Counted from the stretch's first letter, positions 18,599-29,330 are shown. The stretch is DNA of 64,000 nucleotides from Verrucomicrobiaceae bacterium (GCA_027485615.1 JAIXQS010000005.1:1-64000), one strand, 5' to 3'. Notes: generated from the letters alone by a model not told the origin. Program-made: numbers and translations.

Positions 18599-18748
18599 GT
18601 GCGGGGAGCACACGCGCCCCCGCGTGTCGCGGAGTGCGCCCTCGCTCTCCGCTGGCTGGAAAGATCCTATGTCCGAGAAGCGGGAACAACACCCGCCCCA
18701 CACAAGTTTCGCCTCGCAAAGGCCAACAATTTCTAACAATCTCACCAC

Positions 18749-19291
18749 GTGAAAACCATCCTCATCGCCCTTTTCCTGTGCACCCGGATCTTCGCCAGCA
18801 CGATCTCGGTCATATCCATCCACGAACCGATCAGCCTGCACGGTACCGATGTGGACGGCATGATCGCAGACACCGGCGAAGCACTTCAGGCTACCGTCAT
18901 GGCGCGACCCATGGCTCTCACCGGCGCGTTTCCGGAAATCCTCGTCGAGTCCATCCGCACGCCCCACAAGCTCCCCACCAACAACCCGAACTACAAGGTC
19001 GAGGAAGCGAACCTGCTCGTCCTTTGCAACGTGGACATCGGAGCGGAACTGACCGACGCGGGGGTGCTCGTGAAACTCGATGTAAGCAAGCTCAGCATCC
19101 CGTTGGAAGTGGATCTCACCAGCCGCCAGCTCCTGAAGCTCTCACTCGTCGCCCTCCGCCGCACCCTGGAGGAATACCACCGCCCCCAAACCGAGCCGCT
19201 CAACGTGATCGTCACCATCACCGGCACCAGCGAGAACAACGCCAGCCTGCTGGATCTCCAGGTGAATTTCACCTTGGAAGAGCAGCCGTAG
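18749..19291 (+). CDS. Secreted hypothetical protein
   Basis: 180 aa from a GTG start. The first 17 residues (MKTILIALFLCTRIFAS) look like a signal peptide, placing the product in the periplasm or outer membrane. The rest is predicted beta-rich with no motif I recognise; it ends with alternating strands (LNVIVTITGTSENNASLLD). It lies 150 bases after the rplT terminator and 78 bases before pyrH, in the same direction as pyrH. Function unknown. Confidence 0.65.
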   Translation: MKTILIALFLCTRIFASTISVISIHEPISLHGTDVDGMIADTGEALQATVMARPMALTGAFPEILVESIRTPHKLPTNNPNYKVEEANLLVLCNVDIGAELTDAGVLVKLDVSKLSIPLEVDLTSRQLLKLSLVALRRTLEEYHRPQTEPLNVIVTITGTSENNASLLDLQVNFTLEEQP

Positions 19292-19369
19292 CTGTCGTCC
19301 CCAAAAAAAATCCGCATCCCGCATCTTCGGAGTTGGAGGTTGCGTCCGGCTTGTTCAATCTGTCGCCCG

Positions 19370-20107
19370 ATGCCAACCACTTCAAAAGACCCGCGCCCCT
19401 TCAAACGGGCCGTCCTGAAACTAAGCGGAGAAGCCCTACGCGAGCCCGGCTCGACGGACAACATCTCACCGGAAATCGTCCAGCGCATCGCTGCGGAGAT
19501 CAAGGAGGCGGTCGATGGCGGCCTCCAGCTGGGGATCGTGGTCGGCGGTGGTAATTTCTGGCGCGGAGCCAAAGCCTCCGCGAGGGGAATGGATCGCGCG
19601 ACGGCTGATTACGTCGGAATGCTCGCCACCGTCATGAACGCATTGGCTCTTGAGGGCGCGCTTTCCCATATCGGCGTGAACTGCACGGTGATGTCCGCCA
19701 TCGAGATGAAAAACGTGGCCGAGCCTTTCATCCGCCGCAAGGCGGAGCACCAGCTCGACAAGGGCACCGTGATCATCTTCGCCGCCGGCACCGGCAGCCC
19801 CTTTTTCTCCACCGACACCACCGCCGCCCTGCGCGCCAGCGAAATGGGAGCCGACGTTATCCTGAAGGCCACCCAGGTGGACGGCGTTTACGATTCGGAT
19901 CCGAGGAAAAACCCGGACGCGAAGCGCTTCGAGACCGTCACCTTCCAGCATTGCCTGGAAAACCGCCTCAACGTGATGGATGCCACCGCCTTCAGCCTCT
20001 GCATGGACAACGACATCCCCATCATCATCTTCGACCTAGGCCCCAACGGCAACCTCTCCCACGCCCTCCGCTCCCAGCCCATCGGCACCCTCGTCCACGG
20101 GGAGTGA
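19370..20107 (+). CDS. pyrH: Uridylate kinase (UMP kinase)
   Basis: Phosphorylates UMP to UDP in pyrimidine nucleotide synthesis; a hexameric amino-acid-kinase fold. 245 aa from the ATG giving [23 protein letters not shown]. Motifs: VLKLSGEAL at the N-terminus, [44 protein letters not shown] and [13 protein letters not shown]. It precedes frr by 95 bases, the usual pyrH-frr order; rpsB and tsf, often upstream, are not here. Confidence 0.97.
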   Translation: MPTTSKDPRPFKRAVLKLSGEALREPGSTDNISPEIVQRIAAEIKEAVDGGLQLGIVVGGGNFWRGAKASARGMDRATADYVGMLATVMNALALEGALSHIGVNCTVMSAIEMKNVAEPFIRRKAEHQLDKGTVIIFAAGTGSPFFSTDTTAALRASEMGADVILKATQVDGVYDSDPRKNPDAKRFETVTFQHCLENRLNVMDATAFSLCMDNDIPIIIFDLGPNGNLSHALRSQPIGTLVHGE

Positions 20108-20153
20108 AATTTTAAGCACTAAACTCTAAATCCTAATTTAGAAAAAAGCATAC

Positions 20154-20187
20154 CTTTGCGTCCCTCCGCGTCTCTGCGGTGAAAATC
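20154..20187 (+). repeat. CTCTGCGGTGAAA-type intergenic repeat, copy 1
   Basis: TTTGCGTCCCTCCGCGTCTC followed by TGCGGTGAAA, just before frr. The same core recurs as an inverted pair at 51566-51688. It overlaps the GTG that the ORF track uses as the frr start, another reason to prefer the ATG at 20203. An AT-rich block (AAACTCTAAATCCTAATTTA) immediately precedes it. Confidence 0.6.
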
Positions 20188-20202
20188 ATAACCTACAGCA
20201 CC

Positions 20203-20772
20203 ATGCAAGATCCATCCACCGCCATCAAGGAAGTCGAAGCCCACATGTCCGCCGGGATCGACCATCTCGTCCAGGATTTCTCCGGGGTTCGTACCGGGAA
20301 AGCCTCCCCCGCCCTGATCGACAACCTCGACGTTTACATCCACGCCTACGGAGCCACGCAGAAGCTCAAGAGCCTCGCCGTGATCAGCTCGCCCGAGCCG
20401 CGCATGCTCAACGTGCAGCCCTTCGACCCATCCACCACCCGCGAGATCGAGAAAGCGATCCGTGAATCCAAGCTCGGACTCAACCCCGCCGCCGCCGACC
20501 GCTCGATCCGCGTCCCCATCCCGGAACTCTCCGAAGAGCGCCGCCGCGACATGGTGAAGCTCATCAAAACCCTCGCCGAGGAGGCCAAGGTTCGCCTTCG
20601 CGGAGCGCGCAAAGCCGGTATCGACGAGGCGAAGAAAATGAAGGCCGACAACATTCTCACCGAGGACACCCTCAAGACCCACGAGAAAGCCATCCAGGAT
20701 CTCACCAACAAATTCACCAAGAGGATCGACGAACTCGCCGTGGCGAAGGAAGAGGATCTGATGAAGATCTAA
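20203..20772 (+). CDS. frr: Ribosome recycling factor
   Basis: 189 aa; with EF-G splits post-termination ribosomes. The product begins MQDPSTAIKEVEAHM, and shows SGVRTGKASPALIDNL, NVQPFDPSTTREIEKAI, VPIPELSEERRRDMVK and the long C-terminal helix pair ending EEDLMKI. The track start eight codons earlier lies inside a dispersed repeat and is rejected. Follows pyrH. A long hairpin lies 14 bases after the stop. Confidence 0.96.
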   Translation: MQDPSTAIKEVEAHMSAGIDHLVQDFSGVRTGKASPALIDNLDVYIHAYGATQKLKSLAVISSPEPRMLNVQPFDPSTTREIEKAIRESKLGLNPAAADRSIRVPIPELSEERRRDMVKLIKTLAEEAKVRLRGARKAGIDEAKKMKADNILTEDTLKTHEKAIQDLTNKFTKRIDELAVAKEEDLMKI

Positions 20773-20786
20773 ACCTCAAATTTTAA

Positions 20787-20831
20787 ACTCTAAACCTCAA
20801 GGAAGAATCCCTCTTCCTTGAAATTTAGAGT
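20787..20831. repeat. Long AT-rich inverted repeat after frr
   Basis: Two 20-base arms, ACTCTAAACCTCAAGGAAGA and TCTTCCTTGAAATTTAGAGT, differ at two positions and enclose a five-base loop ATCCC. The arm AATCCCTCTTCCTTGAAA is found again exactly near 54692, and CAAGGAAGA after AAATTTCAAA-like runs near 33370 and 37810, so this is a dispersed element. It may also end the frr transcript, though it lacks a clear T-tract. Confidence 0.7.
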
Positions 20832-20927
20832 CTAAAGTTTCGAGTTTCTGACTTTTTCGGCTTGCGCCGTATCCGCGTCCTCACCTAAACCTTCGCCCCG
20901 CCGCCGCACAGGCGGCCACCCGGTAAC

Positions 20928-21000
20928 GGGGCGTTAGCTCAGTTGGTAGAGCACTTGCATGGCATGCAAGGGGTCAGCGGTTCGAATCCGCTACGCTCCA
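20928..21000 (+). tRNA. tRNA-Ala (GGC)
   Basis: 73 bases. Acceptor GGGGCGT pairs with ACGCTCC and contains the G3:U70 pair that marks alanine tRNAs. D-arm AGCTCAGTTGGTAGAGC, anticodon arm CTTGC-ATGGCAT-GCAAG with anticodon GGC, T-arm AGCGGTTCGAATCCGCT. Discriminator A is followed by CTT, so CCA is not encoded and must be added after transcription. Reads codon GCC, frequent in this window. Confidence 0.98.
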
Positions 21001-21156
21001 CTTCCCTTTTCCCATAAGGGATCGAGGAATTAAAATCCGTTAATGTCCCTTGCTGTCCGGCAGGGTTCCGCGCGTGGGAGTTCGGCACGCAACGGCGCTT
21101 AGTTCGGGATCAAGGGGTGGCGCCGGGAAACCTCGTTCTCCGCACTTGGACGTTTC

Positions 21157-21582
21157 TCACCGAACGTAGTCCAATGCGTTTTTTCTGTAGCTGAGGAACT
21201 CGGCCAAGGACACCTGACCGTCGCGATTTGCATCGGCTTCCTGAAAGGGCGCATTCAGGCTCTTGCGCACCGCTGCGCTAGCCTTGGCTTCCGCCAGCGT
21301 AATCTTCCCGGAACCGCTGGCATTGATCCTGCGGAAACCCTCGGCGGTGCCGCCGTTTTCGAGGAACTCTTCCCGGGTGATGACCGAGTCCTGGTTCTTG
21401 TCGAAGCGAACAAACATTTCGCCGATCATGTGGGAGTCATACTCAGACCGTGAGACCATCCCATCGCCATCGATATCGGCTTTCCCAAAGGACTGCTCTG
21501 GAGTAGGAACGGTGGATCGGGTGACGCAACTGGTGAAGGCAATTGCGGCAGCGAAGAGGGGGATGATCGAGATGTATTTCAT
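21157..21582 (-). CDS. EF-hand lipoprotein
   Basis: 141 aa. A lipoprotein signal peptide (MKYISIIPLFAAAIAFTSC, lipobox FTSC) precedes four EF-hand loops: DIDGDGMVSRSEY, DKNQDSVITREEF, a degenerate NASGSGKITLAEA, and DANRDGQVSLAEF. It should be an outer- or inner-membrane-anchored calcium-binding protein. No neighbouring gene explains its role; it lies downstream of nothing obvious and is flanked by the tRNA and a decayed transglutaminase gene. Confidence 0.8.
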   Translation of the reverse strand: MKYISIIPLFAAAIAFTSCVTRSTVPTPEQSFGKADIDGDGMVSRSEYDSHMIGEMFVRFDKNQDSVITREEFLENGGTAEGFRRINASGSGKITLAEAKASAAVRKSLNAPFQEADANRDGQVSLAEFLSYRKNALDYVR

Positions 21583-21769
21583 ATCTGGTAACTGGGAGTT
21601 TGCTTTCTGGGGAAGGTTTGCGGTTAAGCTGTTGGGTCGACCCGGGCAGGGCGGAAGATAGAAGGACTTCTACCAACCCCACAGTATTTCTAATGATCGC
21701 TTTGCCAAGAATTCTTTTCCGCAAGGAACTTGCTTGCAGCAGGAGGCGTCAGAACCGATGTGACGATAC

Positions 21770-22372
21770 TTAAGAAGGGATATCCGCCGGAAGAACGGTA
21801 TGCCTTTCCCATGCAACGCGGCGGGTGGTGATGTTCACATGCAGGGATCGGCCCACGCCGGCGGGGCCGTGGAAGCCGCCGATCACCGGCATGACACCGC
21901 GCGGATGGTGGCTGACACCAACGGCAATGTGGCCGGAGCCCGCGGGTTTGCCGATCGACGGATCGTAGCCGGTCCAGCCGTGCTCGGGCAGATAGATCTC
22001 GGCCCATGCGTGGGTGGAGCCGCGGCCGACCTTTGAGCTGTCGCTTTCCATGTAGCCGCTGACGAAACGCGCGGGATATCCGAGCGAGCGGCTCACCTCG
22101 ATCATAAGGACCGCCATATCGCGGCAGGATCCGCTGGCAAGACGAAGTGTCTCGGCCGGGGATGGGACGCCTGTCTCCTTGCGCCGGTTGTAGGCGACCG
22201 CGCGGTGGATGAGCAGCGCCAGGTCGTCGAAAATGGTGCTGGTCTTGCCGGGAGCGGGGGGCAGGACCAGGCCGGTGGGGAAGGAATTTCACGGGCGCGA
22301 ATACGAATAGCGCGTTTCGTGATGCACGTGGATGCGCTCCCATGTGTCGGGAGGGGCTTCGAAAATTTTCAT
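21770..22372 (-). pseudogene. Decayed transglutaminase-like gene with internal stop and missing N-domain
   Basis: A start ATG at 22372 opens a frame whose first 27 codons read as the usual N-terminus of bacterial transglutaminase-like proteins (HHETRYSYSRP), then hits TGA at 22289-22291. The same frame continues to 21770 with the catalytic core intact: Cys in ASGSCRDMAVLMIE, His in STHAWAEIYLPEHGW and Asp in GYDPSIG. Compared with the family, roughly 100 residues of the N-terminal beta domain between these parts are missing. The C-terminal ORF in the track (21770-22117) covers only the end. I read it as a pseudogene; a shorter product from an internal start cannot be excluded. It follows a full-length homologue by 12 bases. 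Confidence 0.75.
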
Positions 22373-22384
22373 GATCGCTATTTT

Positions 22385-23236
22385 TCAAAGAAGCACGATG
22401 GCCTCGTTGCGCCGGGCGAGGTCATCGCGGGTAATGGGTATGAACGAAGCGTCGGTGAAGATGCACCAGACAGAGCTGAGTGTGAGCTCGGGGTTGCCGA
22501 AAATCGTGCAGACCGCCGTGTCCGCCGCGTCCCGCCCGGTGGCGATGCGGATGAGACCGTTGAGGGGAGCAAGGTGCGTGGCATCGAAGGCATACCACCA
22601 GCCATCGACGAAGACCTCAAAACAGGCATGGAAATCCGGCGGGTTCAGCTGGCACGCATAGCAACTGATGTAGCGGGCGGGCACATTCATGGCGCGGCAG
22701 AACGCGATGCCGAGATGGGCGAAATCCCGGCAAACGCCGCTGCGGTTCTCGAAGGTATCCATCGCCGAACTGGTCTCGCCGGAGCTCCCGCTGACGTAAG
22801 CGATGTTTTCATAGATCCAATCGCTGGCGGCGGCGGCGATCTCATAGGGATGTTTCAGGTGGCCGAACAGATCCTGCGCGTGATGGCGCAGTCGGTCGGA
22901 TTGGCAGTAGCGGCTGGGAAACAACAAGGGCACGGCATCCGGATTCAAAACGGCAGGCCCATCGTGCGCAATGGATCCCACCGGGACGATCCGGTACGAG
23001 GTGCTGACATCCGCTTGGTAGGAAAGGCTCAAGGTGCCCGGATTCAAGGTCCGGAGTCTGGTGATTCGGCTCATCCCACCCGCGATGGTGAACTCCTCGG
23101 CCTGCATAAAAGGTTTGGTGATCAGCGTCTCGCTGAGAATATGCTGCCCGCCGGCCGCAACGCCCCTCACCGCAAAAAAGAACGTGGCGGGGTTATGGAG
23201 CGTGTATTCAAGCTGGCAATTGACTCTGAAATTCAT
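22385..23236 (-). CDS. Transglutaminase-like cysteine peptidase family protein
   Basis: 283 aa from the ATG giving [14 protein letters not shown]-terminal beta domain (residues 1-130) is followed by a transglutaminase-like core with the triad Cys in [19 protein letters not shown], His in [14 protein letters not shown] and Asp in FDATH. Family members may act as proteases, amidases or cross-linkers of peptides; the substrate is unknown. No signal peptide, so cytoplasmic. The downstream decayed copy suggests a former tandem pair of two related genes. Confidence 0.85.
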   Translation of the reverse strand: MNFRVNCQLEYTLHNPATFFFAVRGVAAGGQHILSETLITKPFMQAEEFTIAGGMSRITRLRTLNPGTLSLSYQADVSTSYRIVPVGSIAHDGPAVLNPDAVPLLFPSRYCQSDRLRHHAQDLFGHLKHPYEIAAAASDWIYENIAYVSGSSGETSSAMDTFENRSGVCRDFAHLGIAFCRAMNVPARYISCYACQLNPPDFHACFEVFVDGWWYAFDATHLAPLNGLIRIATGRDAADTAVCTIFGNPELTLSSVWCIFTDASFIPITRDDLARRNEAIVLL

Positions 23237-23370
23237 GGGCGCGGGGGGTGTTCCGTCACTCAACAAAGCAGGCTCCGCTCCATTGTTCCAGCTTGTTGGC
23301 TGCCGGATGTCCGATTCACTCCTTGCAAGGATCGGCCTTGAGACTCGCCTTGCCGCCCCTATGCTTCGCC

Positions 23371-25377
<2,007 letters not shown>

Positions 25378-25421
25378 TTTTCGATGTTGGACGTTACCGC
25401 CCCGCCGTTCACACTCCGCCC

Positions 25422-25991
25422 GTGAGCGGAAAAAACATCGTCTATTTCGACCTGGAGACACAGCGCAGCATCAGCGATGTCGGAGGCTACGCGAACAAGG
25501 CCAATCTCTGCGTGTCCGTCGCCGTCACCTATTCCACCGCCACCAACGAATACGTCATCTACGCCGAGAAGGACATGGACGCACTCACCGAGCAGTTGCT
25601 GAAGGCCGATCTCGTGGTCGGCTGGAACCACATCGGCTTCGACTACCCTGTCCTCCAGGCCTACGTGCTGCCGAATCTTGAAGAGCAGACGATCAACCTC
25701 GACATGATGCTTGACGTGAAGGAACGCATGGGACGTTTCCTGAAGCTCGACAACGTCGCCTCCACGTCTCTCGGCACCGGGAAATCCGCCGACGGCCTCG
25801 ACGCGATCCGCTGGTGGCAGGAGCACAAGAAAACCCGCGAGTTCGAGCCGCTTCGCAGGATCGCTGAGTATTGCGCCTACGACGTCAAAGTCACCCGCTT
25901 TGTCCACGAATACGGGATGCAATACGGCTTCATCAAATATGAGGACGCGGGCAGGATTATTGAGCTGCCGGTGGAGTGGTCACCCCCGTGA
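25422..25991 (+). CDS. DEDD-type 3'-5' exonuclease (ribonuclease H-like)
   Basis: 189 aa from a GTG (VSGKNIVYFDLETQ). The ribonuclease H-like exonuclease core is visible: YFDLET (first Asp-Glu), GWNHIGFDYPVL (second Asp) and EYCAYDVKVTRFVHEYG (last Asp). No polymerase or helicase domain is attached. It resembles the YprB-like ribonuclease H branch of unknown substrate. It begins 44 bases after the YyaL gene and in the same direction; the track start lies inside that gene. Confidence 0.75.
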   Translation: MSGKNIVYFDLETQRSISDVGGYANKANLCVSVAVTYSTATNEYVIYAEKDMDALTEQLLKADLVVGWNHIGFDYPVLQAYVLPNLEEQTINLDMMLDVKERMGRFLKLDNVASTSLGTGKSADGLDAIRWWQEHKKTREFEPLRRIAEYCAYDVKVTRFVHEYGMQYGFIKYEDAGRIIELPVEWSPP

Positions 25992-25997
25992 TTTCGG

Positions 25998-26099
25998 TCA
26001 GAAAAACATCCCGAGCACACCCGCGACCGTGAAACTGAACACCACGATGAGCGCGAAGAGGAAGATTTTGATCGATAACTCGATGGATGAGCGTGTCAT
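25998..26099 (-). CDS. 33-aa single-pass membrane peptide
   Basis: A 34-codon minus-strand ORF below the ORF-track cutoff. The product begins MTRSSIELSIKIFLFALIVV and ends with a short Val/Gly/Phe stretch, giving one strongly hydrophobic helix after a short polar N-terminus. It exactly fills the space between two plus-strand genes, with its stop seven bases after the exonuclease stop. I have no family name; support comes from its fit in the gap, the clean polar-then-hydrophobic pattern and normal codon use. Confidence 0.5.
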   Translation of the reverse strand: MTRSSIELSIKIFLFALIVVFSFTVAGVLGMFF

Positions 26100-26158
26100 T
26101 GCGGGGCGGTGTTAGCCTTTACGGTGCCATCTCGCCAAGCAAAAACCTGATCACCTAC

Positions 26159-27142
26159 ATGAAAAGCCAGCGACTCGTCTTCAAAAACCACGGAAAACCC
26201 GCCGATGTCCTGCACTTGGAGGCGTTCGAGATTCAGCCCTTGAAAGACGGCGAATGCCTTCTCGCCGTCCATGCCGCACCGATCAATCCGGCCGACCTCA
26301 ATTTCATCGAGGGCACCTACGGCATCAAACCCGCGCTGCCAGCCCAAGCCGGAATGGAGTGCGTGGCGACCGTCCTGGAAAGCCGCTCGCCTCGCTTTTT
26401 TCCCGGCGATGAGGTCATCCCCATTGCGAGGATCGGAGCATGGGCCAGCCATATCGTCACGCCAGGCGAAAACCTGATCCGCATCCCTAGCGGCATCGAT
26501 CCCCTGCAAGCCGCCATGCTGAAAGTCAACCCCGCCACCGCTTGGCTGCTGCTCCATCATTTCGAGACCCTCCACGAAGGAGATTGGGTCGCCCTCAACG
26601 CCTCAAACTCCGGCGTCGGCCAATGCGTGATCCAGCTCGCCGCCGCGATGGGTGTCCGCACCCTCTGCTTTCTCAGAAACGCAGGACTCGCCACCGAACT
26701 CGTTTCCCTGGGAGCCGACGCGGTGTTCTTTGACTCGCCCGAAGGTTACGGACAAGCCCGCGCAACGCTCGGCGATGAGAAGGCCAAACTGGCCTTTAAT
26801 GCTGTCGGCGGCGACAGCGCCCTGCGGCTGATGAAGCTTCTCGGAAACGGCGGCACCCACATCACCTACGGAGCGATGGCGAGAAAACCCCTCACCATAC
26901 CGAACGGCCCGCTCATCTTCGCTGACATTCGTTTCCGGGGGCTGTGGGTATCGGGATGGATGGAGGAATCGCCGCGGGAGGAGGTGGATATGATCTACGC
27001 GGAACTCGCCGCGCGCCTTCTTGCTGGATCGCTAAAGCAAACGGTGGATTGCGTTTTCCCTCTTGGAAGTTATCTTGAGGCGTTAGCCCGGCTGGATACG
27101 GTGGATCGGCATGGTAAAATCCTGTTTAGCCAGCAACCCTGA
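26159..27142 (+). CDS. Zinc-type alcohol dehydrogenase superfamily, enoyl reductase-like
   Basis: 327 aa medium-chain dehydrogenase/reductase. It is most like trans-2-enoyl-CoA/ACP reductase (MECR/ETR1): INPADLNFIEGTYGIKP, LPAQAGMECVATV, and ALNASNSGVGQCVIQLAAA for the nucleotide-binding fold. Zinc ligands of true alcohol dehydrogenases are absent, as expected for the quinone oxidoreductase/enoyl reductase branch. A role in NADPH-dependent reduction of a C=C bond is likely; the substrate is not fixed. The start chosen (MKSQRLVFKNHGKP) matches the family. Confidence 0.82.
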   Translation: MKSQRLVFKNHGKPADVLHLEAFEIQPLKDGECLLAVHAAPINPADLNFIEGTYGIKPALPAQAGMECVATVLESRSPRFFPGDEVIPIARIGAWASHIVTPGENLIRIPSGIDPLQAAMLKVNPATAWLLLHHFETLHEGDWVALNASNSGVGQCVIQLAAAMGVRTLCFLRNAGLATELVSLGADAVFFDSPEGYGQARATLGDEKAKLAFNAVGGDSALRLMKLLGNGGTHITYGAMARKPLTIPNGPLIFADIRFRGLWVSGWMEESPREEVDMIYAELAARLLAGSLKQTVDCVFPLGSYLEALARLDTVDRHGKILFSQQP

Positions 27143-27201
27143 TTTCGTGTTGCCATCCGCTTTACAAAGCCTGCAATCAACTGATTCGTCCCATCCGCGC
27201 C

Positions 27202-27999
27202 GTGAGATCTCTCGTCATCCTTTCACTGACAGCAGTCACCGCCCTTTCCACACCGGCTTGGAAGGCGGAGCTCTCGCCGGCTGAACCCGGTCACCATCCG
27301 GTCATCACACCTTCGACGCTTGATTTCACGCTGAGCTGGAAAGGCATGGTCAATGCCGGGAAGCTGCGCATGGAGTTCGCTCCCAAGGATGCAAAGAAAC
27401 CCGGTGTGCTGGTCACCAGATGCTCCGCCTCCAGCATAGGGGCGGCCGCCACACTTTTCCCCTACTCCTTCAACTACTGGTCGGAAATCGATTCAGCTAC
27501 CCTCGGCTCCCGCTACCTCCATGCCACCGTGGACGATGGCGAGGAAAGCGCCGTGACCACGAACCGCTATGCCGCCGGGAGCGTGAGCATCGGCGAGGTG
27601 ACGACGGTTGCGGAAACCGGTGCGGTGAACACCGAGAGCTTCACATTCCCGCATGGCCCGGCGCGGGATCTTTTTTCCGCGATCTTTCACATCCGCGGCC
27701 AGAAACTCGATCCAGGCGAGGAACACACCCTCCTGCTTATGCCCTTTAAAAACCCTTACCTGCTTAAGGTGCGGGTCGAGGCGAAGGAAAAACACCTAGG
27801 CCGCGACACATTGCGCATCAGTTTCGGCCTCATGAAAATTGACCTTACCAGCCACGCCCTGGTTCCCTACAAGAAGCTCAGGAAACCGGTCACCCTCTGG
27901 CTCAGCGACGACCCCGACCGCATCCCCATCGAACTCCGCGCCTCCGCCTACATCGGCGATGTCCGGGCCATACTCACCCATTTCACAAAAGCCCCATGA
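27202..27999 (+). CDS. DUF3108 family secreted protein
   Basis: 265 aa, GTG start, signal peptide MRSLVILSLTAVTALSTPAW. The mature part is beta-rich and shows the DUF3108 pattern: LDFTLSWKGMVNAGKLRMEF, a central FHIRGQKLDPGEEHTL and a C-terminal RKPVTLWLSDDPDRIPIEL. Such proteins are periplasmic or outer-membrane associated with no defined activity. It overlaps tsaE by four bases (ATGA), so the two are translationally coupled, although tsaE is a housekeeping gene. Confidence 0.78.
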   Translation: MRSLVILSLTAVTALSTPAWKAELSPAEPGHHPVITPSTLDFTLSWKGMVNAGKLRMEFAPKDAKKPGVLVTRCSASSIGAAATLFPYSFNYWSEIDSATLGSRYLHATVDDGEESAVTTNRYAAGSVSIGEVTTVAETGAVNTESFTFPHGPARDLFSAIFHIRGQKLDPGEEHTLLLMPFKNPYLLKVRVEAKEKHLGRDTLRISFGLMKIDLTSHALVPYKKLRKPVTLWLSDDPDRIPIELRASAYIGDVRAILTHFTKAP

Positions 28000-28424
28000 A
28001 TACGCGCAGACTGGAAAGTCCCGAAGCGATGATGGCCTTGGGCGCGGATTTCGCCGCAAAGGCGGGTTCGGGCGATGTCTTCGCGCTCGTGGGAAACCTG
28101 GGCGCAGGGAAAACGCACTGGACGAAGGGCTTCGTCGCCGCCATCGACCCAACTGCCGCCGTCACCAGCCCCACTTTCGCCATCGTCAACGAATACCGCG
28201 GCGGCGAACGTCCCGTGTTCCACTTCGATTTTCACCGCCTGAAATCCGCCGAAGAACTCATCGCCCTCGGCTGGGACGAATACCTGGATGAAAACGGAAT
28301 CGTGATCTGCGAATGGGCGGATCTATTTCCCGCAATCATGCCGGACGGGACGGAGTGGCTGGAAATTTGCCATCAGGCGGATGGAACGCGGATTCTGCGC
28401 GGCATCGAAAAACCGTCCCGGTGA
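27996..28424 (+). CDS. tsaE: tRNA threonylcarbamoyladenosine biosynthesis ATPase TsaE
   Basis: 142 aa P-loop ATPase that works with TsaB, TsaC and TsaD to make t6A37 in ANN-decoding tRNAs. Walker A is GNLGAGKTHW (about 34-43), followed by SPTFAIVNEY, HFDFHRL and CEWADLFP, all typical. It starts inside the last codon of the DUF3108 gene. TsaB and TsaD are not in the window. Confidence 0.95.
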   Translation: MNTRRLESPEAMMALGADFAAKAGSGDVFALVGNLGAGKTHWTKGFVAAIDPTAAVTSPTFAIVNEYRGGERPVFHFDFHRLKSAEELIALGWDEYLDENGIVICEWADLFPAIMPDGTEWLEICHQADGTRILRGIEKPSR

Positions 28425-28440
28425 ATCGCTTGCCTCATCA

Positions 28441-28632
28441 TTATGACGGGCCGAACGGATCGGAAGCGGTGGAAACAATCGCCTTGCTCGCGTTCTGAAC
28501 GGTTCTGACGGTGGCGGGCGGCACTGATTTAATCATCGTCTGGGCGGATCTCACCGCACTCATCGGGATTCCGCAGGAGCCAAGTGACCCACACATCACG
28601 ACCAATACGCCCAACGTTTTCAGGTTTTTCAT
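28441..28632 (-). CDS. Small lipoprotein
   Basis: 63 aa from the ATG giving MKNLKTLGVLVVM. The lipobox LGSC (Cys 20) is followed by a polar, mostly helical tail ending in SDPFGPS. No domain is recognised. It is convergent with tsaE (16 bases between stops). The track start 23 codons upstream would bury the signal sequence and is rejected. Confidence 0.6.
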   Translation of the reverse strand: MKNLKTLGVLVVMCGSLGSCGIPMSAVRSAQTMIKSVPPATVRTVQNASKAIVSTASDPFGPS

Positions 28633-28750
28633 CCGCGTCAGTTTCAAGATCCGCACCTTACCGTCAAGGAAACGTTTCGGTCGTGGGGCAGAATTGCTCA
28701 TACATTCGCGTGCATTCTGCGGGTTTCATGTCTAGTTCCATTGCTTCGCC

Positions 28751-29317
28751 GTGGTTCGCTTCCTCATCCTGCTCGCCGCCCTGCCCGTCATTGCCGCATT
28801 CATCGCGCGCTGGTGGCTGGGTCTGCGCGTCCTCTCCTCATCTGGTCGCCGTCAATGCTCCTGCGATCCAGCGCTGTGGGAAAAAGCCTTCGGCGCTGAC
28901 AATCCGCCCCCTTCCAAATCCGGCGACGCGCGGATCTTCGCCGAAACCCTGCGGAAAGCCGCGCTAGCCGATTGGAAAACGCGCGAACCCAAGGCCGCCG
29001 CCTCGCGCGAAGGCGTCCGGCGTTTCGGCATGGCAGTCCCTCCCCTTTCCCTGTTGATTGTCATCCTCGGCGTCATCGTCGGCCGCGTTCCCGCGATCTG
29101 GGCGATCCCGGTCTTCCTGCTGGCGATCGCCGTATCGGTCGTTTTCTCTTATCTCAGCATCGCGCCCGAACTCAACGCCATGCTCATGGCCTCCCGCCGC
29201 CTCCGCTCCAGCGGCGCCTTCCACCGCCGCGATGACGAGGATGCCGTCATAGCCGCCACCACAGCCCTCGTCTGGAAAGAATCCGCCCCCCACATCTTCA
29301 ACCTGATCCAGAGATAA
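28751..29317 (+). CDS. Membrane protein of unknown function
   Basis: 188 aa with an N-terminal helix (FLILLAALPVIAAFIARWW) and two central adjacent helices (about residues 98-140). Between them is a soluble segment with C-x-C (RQCSCDPALW). The C-terminus HIFNLIQR is polar. I do not recognise the family. It directly precedes the M48 peptidase gene in the same direction, separated by a tandem repeat, and may be its partner. Confidence 0.6.
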   Translation: MVRFLILLAALPVIAAFIARWWLGLRVLSSSGRRQCSCDPALWEKAFGADNPPPSKSGDARIFAETLRKAALADWKTREPKAAASREGVRRFGMAVPPLSLLIVILGVIVGRVPAIWAIPVFLLAIAVSVVFSYLSIAPELNAMLMASRRLRSSGAFHRRDDEDAVIAATTALVWKESAPHIFNLIQR

Positions 29318-29330
29318 AACTCGAAGCACG

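Noticed and set aside
20928-21156. tRNA-Ala as an integration site
   Set aside because: No integrase gene and no direct repeat of the tRNA 3' end found downstream.
21001-21156. Possible structured RNA after the tRNA
   Set aside because: Only short imperfect stems and no match to a known class by eye.
22205-23341. 378 aa plus-strand ORF
   Set aside because: Antisense to the transglutaminase genes.
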